NCBI RefSeq assembly: GCF_003994475.1
Contig: NZ_RZNY01000006.1
Span: 1-64,000, forward strand
Direction of reading: 5' to 3'
Source: Paenibacillus anaericanus
GTDB lineage: Bacteria; Bacillota; Bacilli; Paenibacillales; Paenibacillaceae
Length of the DNA stretch: 64,000 nt
A program made the translations under genes and the position numbers. The notes beneath the pieces were generated by a model that did not search any database, had not been told where the DNA came from, and saw only the letters and a program-made list of their open reading frames with translations. Numbering within the stretch: position 1 is the first letter of the stretch; every line of letters starts with the position of its first letter. Below, in pieces: positions 36,482-46,976 of the stretch.

Positions 36482-37466
36482 AACTCACGGGTGTACCCAC
36501 TCGACTTGGAGATAACGTTTCATCCACAGTCCCTAGCTTCAACCCTTTATCTTGTATGCTTTTAATGATATCCTTTAGTGCCTCACTCGATGATGCCGTT
36601 GGGTGCATTAGAATGAGGGATCCCGGCTCTACCTTCTTTGATATTTTAGCCACAATGCTGTAGGGTGTCGGATTTCTCCAATCCACCGTATCCAAAGTCC
36701 ACAGCACAGTCTTAAGACCCTGATCTGCCGCTTGGCGAACTGTCTTATCATTAAAATCCCCAGAAGGAGGCGCAAACCACCGATTATCAACACCTAATTT
36801 TTCCTTCAATAAATCTTTTGTTTTCGATATTTCCAGTCTAGCACGACTATCTTCAAGCTGACTCATATTGGGATGCGAATAGGCATGATTCTCAATCTGA
36901 TGACCTCTTTTCTGGATCTCAAGTGCTAGTTCAACATTCTTCTTTAACCAACTACCATCCAGAAAAAAGGTTGCTTTCACCTTTGCTTCATCCAATGTAT
37001 CCAACATCGGCACCACGTATTGATTACCCCAAGCAACATTAATCATCAGAGCAGCCATGGGCTTAGCTGGATTGCCTCGGTAGATAGGCTGAGGCTCCAG
37101 ATCATCAAGACTTACCCGTGGTTTGATCTCCCGGTAAACGTACTGTATCTCCGCACCTTCAGGACCCGCTTTAGTCTTCTGATATGTGCTTTCAATATCA
37201 ACTTCTAACCCATTGTAACCCGGGATGGCCTTCCATACACGATCGATAACGGCATCTACCGGTTCGATTTTTCGCTTAGCGGCTTCTTCTTGTATTTTGC
37301 TCTTTAGCGTATCCATAGTCTCACTATCATTAAATAATTCAAACGCATAACTTCCACTTTGGCCTCTCTCCACACCTTCTACAAAAGCTCTTACCCCGGT
37401 AAACTGCCCCATAACAAAGACTAACATCATGCAAAAAAGTATAATAGCGAACTTTTTCCGATTCAT
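36480..37466 (-). CDS. ylxY: YlxY-like polysaccharide deacetylase family protein
   Basis: A 328-residue NodB-homology protein with an N-terminal signal or anchor segment (residues 6-28), and hence extracytoplasmic. The zinc histidines are kept in NHAYSHPNMS (HxxxH pattern). The usual TFDDG motif with the catalytic aspartate is replaced by the segment MINVAWGNQY, so deacetylase activity is doubtful. Other motifs (FAPPSGDFN, LWTLDTVDW, ILMHPT) remain. It has the same place after pnp as B. subtilis ylxY, whose role is not known. Confidence 0.9.
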   Translation of the reverse strand: MNRKKFAIILFCMMLVFVMGQFTGVRAFVEGVERGQSGSYAFELFNDSETMDTLKSKIQEEAAKRKIEPVDAVIDRVWKAIPGYNGLEVDIESTYQKTKAGPEGAEIQYVYREIKPRVSLDDLEPQPIYRGNPAKPMAALMINVAWGNQYVVPMLDTLDEAKVKATFFLDGSWLKKNVELALEIQKRGHQIENHAYSHPNMSQLEDSRARLEISKTKDLLKEKLGVDNRWFAPPSGDFNDKTVRQAADQGLKTVLWTLDTVDWRNPTPYSIVAKISKKVEPGSLILMHPTASSSEALKDIIKSIQDKGLKLGTVDETLSPSRVGTPVS

Positions 37467-37572
37467 GGCAGGCTCATCCCTTCAACCTGGTTTTGTCCTC
37501 ATCATATGTGGACACGTCCATGATTATGCGGAATTAGGGAGTAATCTCTAGGGCAGAGCTATTTTTAAATGT

Positions 37573-37609
37573 AAAAAAAGAGCCAGAATGTTTACATTCC
37601 GTCTCTTTT
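37573..37609 (-). terminator. Terminator of pnp
   Basis: AAAAGAGACGGAATG pairs with CATTCTGGCTCTTTT with a small mismatch, around a TAAA loop, and runs into a T tract on the minus strand. Confidence 0.9.
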
Positions 37610-37644
37610 CAGCAGAGTAGGGCCTGATAATAAATCTTTATGCA

Positions 37645-39738
37645 TTACTCCGACTGGCTGGTTAATACGACTTTGCGGGAAAGATTAACTCGTCCCTGTG
37701 GATCGATTTCAGTAACTTTGACAGTAATTGTATCGCCAATTGATACGACATCTTCCACTTTGGCTACGCGTTCTGTCGAAAGCTGTGAAATATGAACCAG
37801 TCCATCTTTGCCTGGTAAAATCTCTACAAATGCGCCAAATTTTTCGATTCGTTTCACCGTACCGATATAAATTTCGCCGATTACGACTTCTTTGACGATT
37901 CCTTCGATGATGGAGCGAGCTTTGTTATTCATTTCCTCGTTTGTAGAAGCGATGAATACGCGGCCGTCCTGCTCGATGTCAATCTTCACGCCAGTTTCCT
38001 CGATGATTTTGTTGATGATTTTACCACCGGGACCGATAACGTCACGGATCTTGTCCGGATTAATATTAATAATAATAATCTTAGGAGCATATTTAGACAA
38101 ATGTTCGTTTGGCTTGCTGATACGTTCCATCATTTTAGAGAGGATATGCAAACGTCCCTCTTTAGCTTGAGTTAATGCATCAGACAAGATTTGACGATCA
38201 ATACCATTAATCTTGATGTCCATTTGGATAGCTGTTACACCTTCAGCTGTACCTGCTACCTTGAAGTCCATATCTCCCAAGTGATCTTCCATACCTTGAA
38301 TATCAGTCAGGATCGATACATGATCTCCATCCTTGATGAGACCCATCGCCACACCAGCTACTGGAGCTTTGATTGGCACACCTGCATCCATCATTGCTAA
38401 GGTACTAGCGCAAATACTCGCTTGGGAAGTAGAACCATTGGATTCAATAACTTCGGATACGAGACGAATAGTATATGGGAATTCTGTTTCAGATGGAATC
38501 ACTTTCGAAAGTGCTCTTTCACCAAGTGCTCCATGTCCAATCTCACGACGTCCTGGTGGACGAAGCGGACGAGCTTCCCCTACGCTGAATGGAGGGAAGT
38601 TGTAATGATGCATGAAACGTTTGGACTCTTCCAAATGAATACCGTCCAAGATTTGTACATCACCCAATGCTCCAAGTGTACAAATGCTAAGTGCCTGAGT
38701 TTGTCCACGTGTAAACAGACCTGAACCATGAGTTCGCGGCAATAAGTTAACGTCACAGTCAATCGGACGAATCTCGTCCAATTTACGACCATCCGGACGG
38801 ATTTTGTCATGTGTAATTAAGCGACGAACCTCTTCTTTAACGATGTCGTGCAGCACTTCTTTCACGTCTTTCAAAAGCTCCGGAGATTCTATGTACTTCT
38901 CCGCGAAGTAGGTTACTGTCTCATCGTTAATAGCGTCAATTGCTTCTTGGCGAGCATGCTTCTCAGCCACTTTCACAGCTGCCACCAAACGTTCAGCAGC
39001 AAAGTCACGCACTGCGGAATTAACTTCGGCATTAACGGTATGAAGTTTTACTTCCATCTTCTCTTTACCGGCAATTTTGACGAGTTCCTCAATGACTGCA
39101 ACGATATTCTTGATCTCTTCATGACCGAACATAATCGCTTCAAGCATGACTTCTTCCGGTACTTCGTTCGCTTCAGCCTCAACCATCATAATGGCATCTT
39201 TAGTACCCGCAACAGAGACATAAATGTCACTAATTTCTTGTTGAGCGATATCTGGATTAATGATGAATTCTCCATTAATTCGTCCAACCACTACGTTACC
39301 AATTGGACCATTAAATGGAACATCAGAGATACTTAGCGCTGCAGAAGTACCAATCATAGCTGCAATTTCAGGCTGACAATCCTGATCCACACTCATGACA
39401 AGATTTACAATTTGTACATCATTTCTAAATCCCTCTGGAAACAATGGACGAATTGGACGGTCTGTTAATCTACTAGCAAGAATAGCTTTCTCGCTGGGAC
39501 GACCTTCACGTTTGATGAAGCCACCAGGTATTTTACCTACCGCATATAACTTTTCTTCATAGTTAACGGTAAGTGGAAAGAAATCTAGATCTTTAGGTCC
39601 AGGGGACGCTGTTACTGTACATAATACAGCTGTATCACCATATCGTACCATTACCGCTGCATTTGCTTGCTTAGCCAAACGACCGGTTTCCAGTATAAGA
39701 GTTCTTCCTCCTAACTGCATTTTCACATGTTTCTCCAT
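37645..39738 (-). CDS. pnp: Polyribonucleotide nucleotidyltransferase (PNPase)
   Basis: A phosphorolytic 3'-5' exoribonuclease of the degradosome-like RNA decay machinery. The 697-residue protein, from ATG 39738 behind AAGGAGG, has two RNase PH domains separated by an alpha-helical linker ([23 protein letters not shown] in the first; [13 protein letters not shown] in the second). KH ([15 protein letters not shown]) and S1 ([12 protein letters not shown]) domains follow at the C-terminus. It lies downstream of rpsO, its near-universal neighbour. Confidence 0.98.
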   Translation of the reverse strand: MEKHVKMQLGGRTLILETGRLAKQANAAVMVRYGDTAVLCTVTASPGPKDLDFFPLTVNYEEKLYAVGKIPGGFIKREGRPSEKAILASRLTDRPIRPLFPEGFRNDVQIVNLVMSVDQDCQPEIAAMIGTSAALSISDVPFNGPIGNVVVGRINGEFIINPDIAQQEISDIYVSVAGTKDAIMMVEAEANEVPEEVMLEAIMFGHEEIKNIVAVIEELVKIAGKEKMEVKLHTVNAEVNSAVRDFAAERLVAAVKVAEKHARQEAIDAINDETVTYFAEKYIESPELLKDVKEVLHDIVKEEVRRLITHDKIRPDGRKLDEIRPIDCDVNLLPRTHGSGLFTRGQTQALSICTLGALGDVQILDGIHLEESKRFMHHYNFPPFSVGEARPLRPPGRREIGHGALGERALSKVIPSETEFPYTIRLVSEVIESNGSTSQASICASTLAMMDAGVPIKAPVAGVAMGLIKDGDHVSILTDIQGMEDHLGDMDFKVAGTAEGVTAIQMDIKINGIDRQILSDALTQAKEGRLHILSKMMERISKPNEHLSKYAPKIIIININPDKIRDVIGPGGKIINKIIEETGVKIDIEQDGRVFIASTNEEMNNKARSIIEGIVKEVVIGEIYIGTVKRIEKFGAFVEILPGKDGLVHISQLSTERVAKVEDVVSIGDTITVKVTEIDPQGRVNLSRKVVLTSQSE

Positions 39739-39807
39739 GAAATCCCTCCTTCTTACAAATAAAAGTTCGTTACGGTGTTCATTATTTCCTTCTTTTGCAC
39801 AATTCAT

Positions 39808-39833
39808 AAGAAGGGCACCTTGCGGTGCCCCTC
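39808..39833 (-). terminator. GC-rich hairpin in the pnp leader
   Basis: AGGGGCACC pairs with GGTGCCCTT around a GCAA tetraloop. The following TTCTTATG is a poor T tract. It lies about 70 nt before the pnp start, so it may be an attenuator or an RNase site in the pnp leader rather than a true terminator. Confidence 0.5.
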
Positions 39834-39883
39834 GAAGATGTAATCAAATCTTACTTTAATAACGTATTCATTTCCACGACTTT

Positions 39884-39946
39884 AAAAAGCAACCCAGTGA
39901 CACCCCGTCGCTTAAATAGCGTAACCGGCGGCCACCAGGCTGCTTT
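39884..39946 (-). terminator. Terminator of rpsO
   Basis: AAAGCAGCCTGGTG pairs with CACTGGGTTGCTTT with wobble pairs. A smaller hairpin lies in the loop, and a T run follows on the minus strand. It begins 18 bp after the rpsO stop. Confidence 0.8.
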
Positions 39947-39963
39947 GGCTAATCATGAGAAAA

Positions 39964-40233
39964 TTAACGACGCAATCCAAGCTTCTCAATCAAAGCGGAG
40001 TAACGTCTCACGTCTTTGTTCTTCAAGTAAGCCAACAATCTACGACGTTGACCAACCATTTTCAAAAGACCGCGACGGGAATGATGGTCCTTCTTGTGCG
40101 TACGCAAGTGGTCCGTCAAGTTCACGATGTTCTCCGTTAGGATAGCAACTTGCACCTCTGGAGATCCTGTATCGGATTCATGAGTTTTGTGCTCTGCAAT
40201 CAATTGGTGTTTACGTTCTTGAGTCAATGCCAT
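39964..40233 (-). CDS. rpsO: 30S ribosomal protein S15
   Basis: S15 binds the three-way junction of 16S rRNA and starts assembly of the central domain of the small subunit. The 89-residue protein has the family's standard length and the motif [19 protein letters not shown]. The start is ATG 40233 behind AAAGGAGG; reading further upstream runs into the leader RNA. The structured leader suggests autoregulation by S15. Confidence 0.98.
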   Translation of the reverse strand: MALTQERKHQLIAEHKTHESDTGSPEVQVAILTENIVNLTDHLRTHKKDHHSRRGLLKMVGQRRRLLAYLKNKDVRRYSALIEKLGLRR

Positions 40234-40262
40234 CCGGTTCACCTCCTTTATATAAATCGCCA

Positions 40263-40305
40263 TTAGCCTCGTTATCGGGCGGTGAGGACCGACTAACCAA
40301 GCTAA
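40263..40305 (-). ncRNA. Putative S15-binding leader hairpin of rpsO
   Basis: On the minus strand TTAGCTTGGTTAGTCGG (40305-40289) pairs with CCGATAACGAGGCTAA (40278-40263) with a few wobbles and one bulge, leaving a loop of about 10 nt. It ends 25-30 nt before the rpsO start. S15 autoregulation through leader RNA structure is known in several bacteria. The match to a defined class was not tested. Confidence 0.5.
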
Positions 40306-40429
40306 GGTTATAGTTGCCTGATCCAAGATAATAAAATCCCATATCACAACAACGTCTATCAGTATACCATATTGGACTAATGAAAGTAAATGCTGCTGTT
40401 TTACTTGATCCCTGTTTCAGCTTTAATCT

Positions 40430-41371
40430 TTAGGACAGCAACAGTTTTCTTGCACTCTCAGCATCTCTAGTAATTTGAGCAATTAATTTCTCAATCGATT
40501 CAAATTTGTGCTCTTCGCGAATGAACTCCACTAGCTCCACTTCCAACATCTTACCATATAGGTCGTCATTGAAATCGAGTAAGTGAATTTCCAACGATGG
40601 TGCTACCACGTCACTGTGAAACGTTGGCTTGACTCCAACATTCATAACACCGGAGACGCATTTCCCCTCAACGTTGACACTTACAGCATATACTCCTTTA
40701 GCAGGGAGGACGAAGTGCTCATTAGGTTTCATATTGGCTGTAGGAAATCCGAGTAATCGACCTCGTTTCTCCCCATGCATGACGGATCCAGTAATCTTGT
40801 AGCGACGACCTAACCAACGGTCTGCCAAGGCAACATCGCCTTCCTGAAGCGCCTTGCGGATTCCAGAGCTGCTAACCTTTTCTCCATCGATAAGAAATGC
40901 AGGTACTGTGTTAACTTCCATCGCGTTCCCACTCCATTCACGAAGCGTTGACGCATGGCCTTCACCACGGTAACCATAACGGAAATCAAATCCAACCACT
41001 GCAGTATGAACCTGTAGCGGTAGGAGCATGCCACATACAAAATCATGTGGACTCACCTGTGAGAAAGCATCATTAAAATCAACGATATATAAATAATCAA
41101 CTCCCATTTCACGTAGAAGCTGCTCTTTCTCATGGGGTGGGGTAAGGTATCCGTCGTAATCTCCCTTCTTCATGACCTCTTTGGGATGTGGATGAAAGGT
41201 CATAACTGCCGAAGGAAGGCCTATATTTGCCGCTAAGTCGACAGCAGATTTAATAACACTGTTGTGACCTAGATGCAAACCGTCGAATTGACCAATGGCC
41301 ATCACTTGCGCCCTGGTATTTCTAGCAATAATATCTTCTGATAGAGGATAAGATAAAGTTATCGTTTCCAC
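40430..41371 (-). CDS. ribF: Bifunctional riboflavin kinase / FAD synthetase
   Basis: Converts riboflavin to FMN and FMN to FAD. The 313-residue protein has an N-terminal adenylyltransferase domain (GQFDGLHLGH, then TFHPHP and SSSGIRKAL) and a C-terminal kinase domain (GRLLGFPTANM, VMNVGVKPTF). It starts at a GTG (41371) behind CAGGTGA. It sits between truB and rpsO as ribC does in B. subtilis. Confidence 0.96.
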   Translation of the reverse strand: METITLSYPLSEDIIARNTRAQVMAIGQFDGLHLGHNSVIKSAVDLAANIGLPSAVMTFHPHPKEVMKKGDYDGYLTPPHEKEQLLREMGVDYLYIVDFNDAFSQVSPHDFVCGMLLPLQVHTAVVGFDFRYGYRGEGHASTLREWSGNAMEVNTVPAFLIDGEKVSSSGIRKALQEGDVALADRWLGRRYKITGSVMHGEKRGRLLGFPTANMKPNEHFVLPAKGVYAVSVNVEGKCVSGVMNVGVKPTFHSDVVAPSLEIHLLDFNDDLYGKMLEVELVEFIREEHKFESIEKLIAQITRDAESARKLLLS

Positions 41372-41409
41372 AATGGTTCACCTGCAATTTCACTGTGATG
41401 GGCATTACT

Positions 41410-42330
41410 TTAATCGTTCTGAGAGAAAACTTTGATCGGCTTCACAATCCGTCCGTCTTCTTCCATACGAAAAATACCTAAAAACTGTTCATCTGGACTG
41501 TACAGCCTAATAATTTCACCGGGAGTAGCTCTAGGAAGTATTACATCCGGGGATAGTTTCTGCCCTTGAAGAGCGGATTGTACCTTTTCCGTTATTACGG
41601 TATGTGCAGGTAAGTGTTCCACCGCCTTATCCACAGAAAGTAAATAAGATTGAAGTGTTCCTTCCTCTGCGTACTTTGCTATTTCTTCTAGCGTGAGGCA
41701 TTCTGCCTCAGGTATTCCTGCAGACATCGTGCGCTTGAGCTGAGACATCGTAGCGGGCACACCAAGTGCTCGGCCAATATCTACACATAATGTACGGATA
41801 TACGTTCCTTTGGAGCAGAGCGCCCGGAAAGAAATGGTTGGATGATCTCCTTCTGGATCGAAGGCGAGCATTTCTAATTCATGGATGGTAACTTCCCGTG
41901 GTTTACGCTCTACAGTCTTTCCTTCACGAGCTAGTTCATAGAGTCGTTTACCGTCCTGCTTCAAAGCAGAGTACATCGGAGGAATCTGAGAAATTGTTCC
42001 TACAAATTGAGAAAGAACCAACCGTACTTCTTCTTCAGTTACAGAAACTTGATCCAAACGTTCCACCACAGTACCTGTTGCATCTTCCGTATCCGTAGCG
42101 ATACCTAATATTAATGTAGCCTCGTACTCTTTGGGCAGTTCTTGCAAATATTCAACCATTCGAGTCGCACGACCCAAACATAACGGAAGTACACCCGTTA
42201 CCGCAGGATCAAGCGTACCAGTGTGGCCGATTCGTTTCATTTTAAGAATTCTGCGTGTTTTAGCTACTACATCATGGGAAGTGAATCCGGTTGGTTTATT
42301 CACCGGTAAAATACCTTCATATGTTTTCAT
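41410..42330 (-). CDS. truB: tRNA pseudouridine-55 synthase
   Basis: Makes pseudouridine 55 in the T-loop of tRNA. The 306-residue protein begins with GILPVNKPTGFTSHDVV and carries the catalytic aspartate in HTGTLDPAVTGVL. A C-terminal PUA-like region follows. Its ATG overlaps the nrnA stop by four bases, and ribF follows after 38 bp, so the genes form one unit. Confidence 0.97.
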   Translation of the reverse strand: MKTYEGILPVNKPTGFTSHDVVAKTRRILKMKRIGHTGTLDPAVTGVLPLCLGRATRMVEYLQELPKEYEATLILGIATDTEDATGTVVERLDQVSVTEEEVRLVLSQFVGTISQIPPMYSALKQDGKRLYELAREGKTVERKPREVTIHELEMLAFDPEGDHPTISFRALCSKGTYIRTLCVDIGRALGVPATMSQLKRTMSAGIPEAECLTLEEIAKYAEEGTLQSYLLSVDKAVEHLPAHTVITEKVQSALQGQKLSPDVILPRATPGEIIRLYSPDEQFLGIFRMEEDGRIVKPIKVFSQND

Positions 42331-43304
42331 AATTGCAAATTCACCTGTTCCACTACGCGAGAAATGATATCTTCAAGCGTACCTTCAATACGAGCACCAG
42401 CAGCACGGACATGTCCGCCTCCACCAAAATTTTGGGCAATTTCAGCGACATCGACTTTACCATTCGATCGCAAACTTACTTTCACTGCATTTTCATGGAT
42501 GACTTTGAATAATAGACCAACCTCAACACCCTGAATATTACGTGGGTAATTGACGATCCCCTCTAAATCTTCATGGATAGCTCCCGTTAATCTCATATCC
42601 TCGTCATCAATGGTTACCCAACTGATCTTGCCATCCTCGCTAATAACTAACTGATTCAAGGCTCTCGTCAATAAACGAAGTTGTGGCAGGGTCATTTGTT
42701 CTAACAATAGTTCTGATAGGCCCGGTCCATCGACACCATACTCTAGTAACTTTGATGCAATCTCCATGACCTTAGGTGTTGTACTGGCATATCGAAATCC
42801 TCCAGTATCCGTCAATAATCCCGTATAAATTGCCGTAGCGATTTCTTTATTCATTTGAAGCTCAAGCACTCGAATAAGATCAAACAATATTTCTACGGTC
42901 GCAGCTGCATGAGGCACAATTAAGTTAGTAGTCCCATATCCATCATTTGTAGGGTGATGATCAATATTCAAAATTTGTGCATCCTCAGCGAAATACTCCC
43001 GAGTTTTCCCTACACGTGAGAAATCAGCACAGTCTACAGCTATTACATGCTTATACTTATGGTCTAAGGGTGTAACAGAAAGGTCAATGATCTGTTCACT
43101 TTCCCACAAATAGGCCATTCTCCGTGGAATAGGGCCTTCGTTTACCATAACATAATTTTTGCCCAGACATGAGAGAAGCCAGCCTACCGCAAGGGTAGAA
43201 CTGACTGCATCTCCGTCCGGCTGTATATGCGACACTACGAGGAAATCATCATGTTCCGTCAGAAATTCAGTACACTGCCGGAACTCCCGTTCATTGGTCT
43301 GCAT
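42327..43304 (-). CDS. nrnA: Bifunctional oligoribonuclease / PAP phosphatase NrnA
   Basis: A DHH/DHHA1 phosphoesterase that degrades short RNA oligomers (nanoRNA) and 3'-phosphoadenosine 5'-phosphate. The 325-residue protein has SHIQPDGDAVSS, VDCAD and NIDHHPTN in the DHH domain and the substrate-binding FGGGGHVRAAG in DHHA1. The start is ATG 43304 behind AAAGGAG, downstream of the rbfA stop. In B. subtilis nrnA lies elsewhere. Its place here between rbfA and truB joins nanoRNA decay to ribosome maturation genes. Confidence 0.94.
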   Translation of the reverse strand: MQTNEREFRQCTEFLTEHDDFLVVSHIQPDGDAVSSTLAVGWLLSCLGKNYVMVNEGPIPRRMAYLWESEQIIDLSVTPLDHKYKHVIAVDCADFSRVGKTREYFAEDAQILNIDHHPTNDGYGTTNLIVPHAAATVEILFDLIRVLELQMNKEIATAIYTGLLTDTGGFRYASTTPKVMEIASKLLEYGVDGPGLSELLLEQMTLPQLRLLTRALNQLVISEDGKISWVTIDDEDMRLTGAIHEDLEGIVNYPRNIQGVEVGLLFKVIHENAVKVSLRSNGKVDVAEIAQNFGGGGHVRAAGARIEGTLEDIISRVVEQVNLQL

Positions 43305-43323
43305 TGCCGTCTCCTTTAAATTC

Positions 43324-43674
43324 TCATTTTTCTTCATGCGTAATATCGACGAGGAGCTTCTCGATTCGGCTACCGTAGGCAACCGATTCATCGATTTTGA
43401 ATATCAGTTCAGGCGTATGCCGCAACCGAATTCGTTTTCCAAGCTCTGTCCGCAGAAATCCATTTGCTTTGTCAATTCCCTTGAGCGACTCAGCTTTCTT
43501 CTCTTCGTCACCAAATATGCTCAAATATACTTTGGCTTGTGACAAATCATTTGTAACATCTACCCCGGTTACTGTGACAAATCCAATACGGGGATCTTTC
43601 ATCTCACTTTGAATGAGTATGCTAAGTTCCTTCTTGATTTGTTCACTTACACGGCCGGTACGATTTTTTGCCAT
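43324..43674 (-). CDS. rbfA: 30S ribosome-binding factor A
   Basis: RbfA is a KH-fold assembly factor that binds the 30S subunit near the 5' end of 16S rRNA. The 116-residue product has the family's usual length, with RVSEQIKKELSILIQSEMKDPRIGF near the start. The start is ATG 43674, giving MAKNRTGRV. It follows infB by 15 bp; the ylxP gene found between them in B. subtilis is absent. Confidence 0.95.
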   Translation of the reverse strand: MAKNRTGRVSEQIKKELSILIQSEMKDPRIGFVTVTGVDVTNDLSQAKVYLSIFGDEEKKAESLKGIDKANGFLRTELGKRIRLRHTPELIFKIDESVAYGSRIEKLLVDITHEEK

Positions 43675-43689
43675 ATATGACACCCCACC

Positions 43690-46326
43690 TTACTTCGGTT
43701 CAACAGTCTCCATGATGAACGCTTCGATGATGTCGCCCTCTTTAAGGTCACTAAAGTGGTCTAAAGTAATACCACATTCATAACCCTGAGCAACTTCTTT
43801 CACATCATCTTTGAAACGTTTGATTGAATCAATTTTGCCTTCGTATACTACAATGCCGCCACGAACGAGACGACTCTCTGCTGAACGTGTAATTTTACCT
43901 GATGTAACCATACAACCTGCGATGGCACCCACTTTAGTAACCTTAAACACGTTACGTACTTCAGCATGACCAATAATAACTTCTTTGAAGACAGGATCAA
44001 GCATTCCTTTCATCGCTTGTTCGATCTCTTCAATTGCGCTATAAATGACCCGGTGAAGACGAATATCAACTTTCTCTTGTTCAGCAGTCGCTTTCGTCTG
44101 AGGATCAGGACGAACATTAAATCCAATTACTATAGCGTTGGAAGCCGCTGCCAAAATAACATCCGATTCAGTTATCCCTCCAGCACCGCTATGAATAATT
44201 TTCACACGTACGCCTTCAACTTCAATCTTCTCAAGTGAACCTTTGAGTGCCTCGACTGAACCTTGAACATCACCTTTGATAATGACATTAAGTTCTTTCA
44301 TCTCACCATCTTTGATGTGTTGGAACAAATCATCGAGTGTAACTCTTGTGTTAACACCTAGATCTGATTGACGCTGAGTAATAGCGCGTTTCTCTGCAAT
44401 TGAACGGGCTTTGCGCTCGTCCTCAAACACCATGAATGGATCGCCGGCTTTTGGAACTTCTGTAAGTCCAGTAATTTCAACTGGTGTAGAAGGTCCAGCT
44501 TCTTTGAGGCGACGGCCTTTGTCACTCACCATAGCACGGATACGTCCGAAACAGTTACCTGCTACGAAGGCATCTCCAACTTTGAGAGTACCATGCTGCA
44601 CTAGTACACGAGCTACCGGACCACGGCTCTTATCAAGCTCTGCCTCGATGACCAAACCGCGCGCGCGTTTGTTCGGATTAGCTTTATACTCGTTAACTTC
44701 CGCAACCAACAGAATCATCTCGAGCAGACCTTCCAGCCCAATTTTCTGTTTAGCTGAAACGTTAACGAAGATAGTATCTCCGCCCCACTCTTCTGGTACT
44801 AGTCCATGTTCTGTCAATTCTTGTTTTACTCTATCTGGATCAGCATCCGGCTTATCGATCTTGTTAACAGCCACGATAATAGGTAGACCTGCTGCTTTCG
44901 CATGGCTAACTGCTTCTACCGTCTGTGGCATAACACCGTCGTCTGCAGCAACCACGATAATCGTGATATCTGTTAACTGCGCTCCACGTGCCCGCATTGC
45001 GGTAAACGCTTCGTGACCTGGTGTATCAAGGAATGTGATTTTCTTACTATTGATTTCAACTTGGTATGCCCCGATATGCTGAGTAATACCACCTGCTTCG
45101 CCACTCGACACATTCGTAGAACGGATAGCATCAAGTAGTGTTGTCTTCCCGTGATCGACGTGACCCATAATGGTAACGACTGGAGGACGTTCAAGCAAAT
45201 CAGCTTCTTCATCAACTTCCTCAATTGTTTCAAAACGGTCATCTTCCACCGCAATTTTCACTTCAACTTCTACGCCAAATTCACCCGCAAGCAGCAAAAT
45301 GGTTTCGATATCGAGTTCCTGGTTGATAGTAGCCATTACACCAAGTGCAATTAACTTCTTAATAACCTCGGAAGCATCCTTATGAAGCAATTTCGCTGTT
45401 TCGCCAACCGTTGAATTACCACGAACGATAATTTTCTTCGGCGTATTATCGATTTTTTCGCGCGGAGGTTGTTGCCCACCTCTTCCGCCACGACCGCCCT
45501 TACCGCCACGGTTATTCTTGAAACCACCTGATCTATTGTCATCAAAACGTCTTTGTCCTGACTGACCAGGTCTGCTGCTGTTGCTATTGTTGTTACTGTT
45601 ACCGTTGTTGTTGCTGTAGTTGCCTTTACGTTGTCCTTGACCTTGGCTTTGTCCTTGGCCACCAGTAGACGCAGTACGTGCCTGCGGCTGAGCGCTGCGA
45701 TTCGGACCACTTGTTCCTTGACGGGAAGGTCCGGATTGTGAGCTGCTACCTTGACCTGGAGTCCTACTAGGTGCCGAGCTACGATTAGGTTGCCCACTTG
45801 AATTTTGTGCTGGGCGTGCGCCCTGTCCGCCACCGTTAGATGGACGATTGGTTCTTTCCTGTGTTGCCTGAGTGCCACTTGAAGAAGTGGCTTGGTTAGA
45901 GTTATTTGGTTTATTATTCATACTTACCTGCTTTTCTTGTTGATTTTTGTTAATTACTTGACTATTATTATTTCCTTGAACTTGACCTTGCTCTCCACGC
46001 TGGCCAGATCCCTCTCCGGCCGGAGTTTTCGGTGTCTGGCTTCCTCCTGCGGAAGCCGGAGCCGACGAATTAACGGGAGATTTTACAGGAGGTTTTACAG
46101 GCGTATCGTTACGTCCTGAATTTTCCCTCTTTGCAGCAGCATTATTCTTAATATCCTTGAAAAATTGTTCCACATGCGTAACGGCGTTATTCTCCATTAC
46201 ACTCATATGATTGTTAACTGGGATGTTTAAACGTTTTAGAATTGTAATAATTTCTTTACTACTCATATTGAGTGACTTAGCATATTCGTATACTCTGAGC
46301 TTATCCTTGTTTTCTTCTTTACTCAA
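43690..46326 (-). CDS. infB: Translation initiation factor IF-2, with long low-complexity linker
   Basis: IF-2 is the GTPase that places initiator tRNA on the ribosome. At 878 residues it is longer than the 716 of B. subtilis. The difference is a Gln/Asn/Gly/Ser/Pro/Arg-rich segment at about 61-290 between the N-terminal IF2_N domain and the second IF2_N domain. The G1 motif GHVDHGKT is at 388-395, followed by DTPGHEAF and NKIDKPDA, and the C-terminal domains are complete. It starts at a TTG (46326) behind GGAGGTGG and overlaps ylxQ by 8 bp. Confidence 0.97.
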   Translation of the reverse strand: MSKEENKDKLRVYEYAKSLNMSSKEIITILKRLNIPVNNHMSVMENNAVTHVEQFFKDIKNNAAAKRENSGRNDTPVKPPVKSPVNSSAPASAGGSQTPKTPAGEGSGQRGEQGQVQGNNNSQVINKNQQEKQVSMNNKPNNSNQATSSSGTQATQERTNRPSNGGGQGARPAQNSSGQPNRSSAPSRTPGQGSSSQSGPSRQGTSGPNRSAQPQARTASTGGQGQSQGQGQRKGNYSNNNGNSNNNSNSSRPGQSGQRRFDDNRSGGFKNNRGGKGGRGGRGGQQPPREKIDNTPKKIIVRGNSTVGETAKLLHKDASEVIKKLIALGVMATINQELDIETILLLAGEFGVEVEVKIAVEDDRFETIEEVDEEADLLERPPVVTIMGHVDHGKTTLLDAIRSTNVSSGEAGGITQHIGAYQVEINSKKITFLDTPGHEAFTAMRARGAQLTDITIIVVAADDGVMPQTVEAVSHAKAAGLPIIVAVNKIDKPDADPDRVKQELTEHGLVPEEWGGDTIFVNVSAKQKIGLEGLLEMILLVAEVNEYKANPNKRARGLVIEAELDKSRGPVARVLVQHGTLKVGDAFVAGNCFGRIRAMVSDKGRRLKEAGPSTPVEITGLTEVPKAGDPFMVFEDERKARSIAEKRAITQRQSDLGVNTRVTLDDLFQHIKDGEMKELNVIIKGDVQGSVEALKGSLEKIEVEGVRVKIIHSGAGGITESDVILAAASNAIVIGFNVRPDPQTKATAEQEKVDIRLHRVIYSAIEEIEQAMKGMLDPVFKEVIIGHAEVRNVFKVTKVGAIAGCMVTSGKITRSAESRLVRGGIVVYEGKIDSIKRFKDDVKEVAQGYECGITLDHFSDLKEGDIIEAFIMETVEPK

Positions 46327-46642
46327 TATACTCCACCTCCGACGTTTTAACGATGGTTCTTCGAATCATGTCAGCAAATCCCTGATCCATGAGACCAATA
46401 ACAATTCGTTCCGGTTTCCCTACACTGGCTCCAAGCCGTTCCCGGTCAAATCCGATGATTAAAGGAACTTTATAGGTTCCGCATTTGTCACGAAATTTCT
46501 TATGAGTATTAGCGGATGCATCGCCAGCAACGATAACTAGTTTAGCCTCAGCAGACCGAACGGCCTTCAAAACGCTCTCATCCCCGGTCACTACTTTACC
46601 TGCTCGCATAGCTAGGCCGAGTCCTGACAATACCTTACTCAT
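46319..46642 (-). CDS. ylxQ: L7Ae-family RNA-binding protein YlxQ
   Basis: A 107-residue L7Ae/L30e-fold protein, a likely kink-turn RNA binder found in the nusA-infB operon of Bacillota. The pattern [20 protein letters not shown] and LVIVAGDAS is typical. Function in ribosome assembly or translation is inferred from the operon. Its ATG overlaps the rnpM end by 8 bp and its end overlaps infB by 8 bp, which points to strict translational coupling. Confidence 0.92.
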   Translation of the reverse strand: MSKVLSGLGLAMRAGKVVTGDESVLKAVRSAEAKLVIVAGDASANTHKKFRDKCGTYKVPLIIGFDRERLGASVGKPERIVIGLMDQGFADMIRRTIVKTSEVEYIE

Positions 46643-46949
46643 CGTCTACCTCTTCCTTATCCCGCTCAGCGAGGAATGTTTCCTCAACTGCTAGAAAATC
46701 ACGAGCTAGTTGTTCGTAAACCTCTGGACCTACCGTCGCTTTAAGTGCACGGTCGAGCGCTCGGTTCTTATGAGCCAACTTGAAACAAGACTCTTGTCCG
46801 CACAAGTAAGCTCCTCTCCCCGACTTTTTGCCAGTCAAATCAATGGATACTTCACCCTCCGGTGAACGGACAACCCGAATCAATGATTTCTTCGGCATCA
46901 TCTCACCACAGGCAACACATTTTCTAAGCGGTATTTTTCTGGATTTCAT
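46635..46949 (-). CDS. rnpM: YlxR family protein (RNase P modulator RnpM)
   Basis: A 104-residue YlxR-family protein. B. subtilis YlxR binds the RNA component of RNase P and modulates its activity, hence the name RnpM. The RKCVACGEMMPKKSLIRVVR stretch with two cysteines near the N-terminus and GRGAYLCGQESCF are the family hallmarks. The start is ATG 46949, 9 nt behind GGAGG. It overlaps ylxQ. Confidence 0.93.
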   Translation of the reverse strand: MKSRKIPLRKCVACGEMMPKKSLIRVVRSPEGEVSIDLTGKKSGRGAYLCGQESCFKLAHKNRALDRALKATVGPEVYEQLARDFLAVEETFLAERDKEEVDDE

Positions 46950-46976
46950 CTTCAAGCCCCTCCGTCCCTTGTAATA

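Noticed and set aside
38848-39336. 162-codon plus-strand frame opposite pnp
   Set aside because: Antisense shadow of PNPase coding sequence with an unlikely, Phe/His/Asn-rich composition.
44411-45016. 201-codon plus-strand frame opposite infB
   Set aside because: Antisense to the conserved GTPase domain of IF-2; no ribosome binding site or family features.
45351-45878. 175-codon minus-strand frame inside infB
   Set aside because: It is the shifted frame of the low-complexity IF-2 linker; repetitive codons keep it open.
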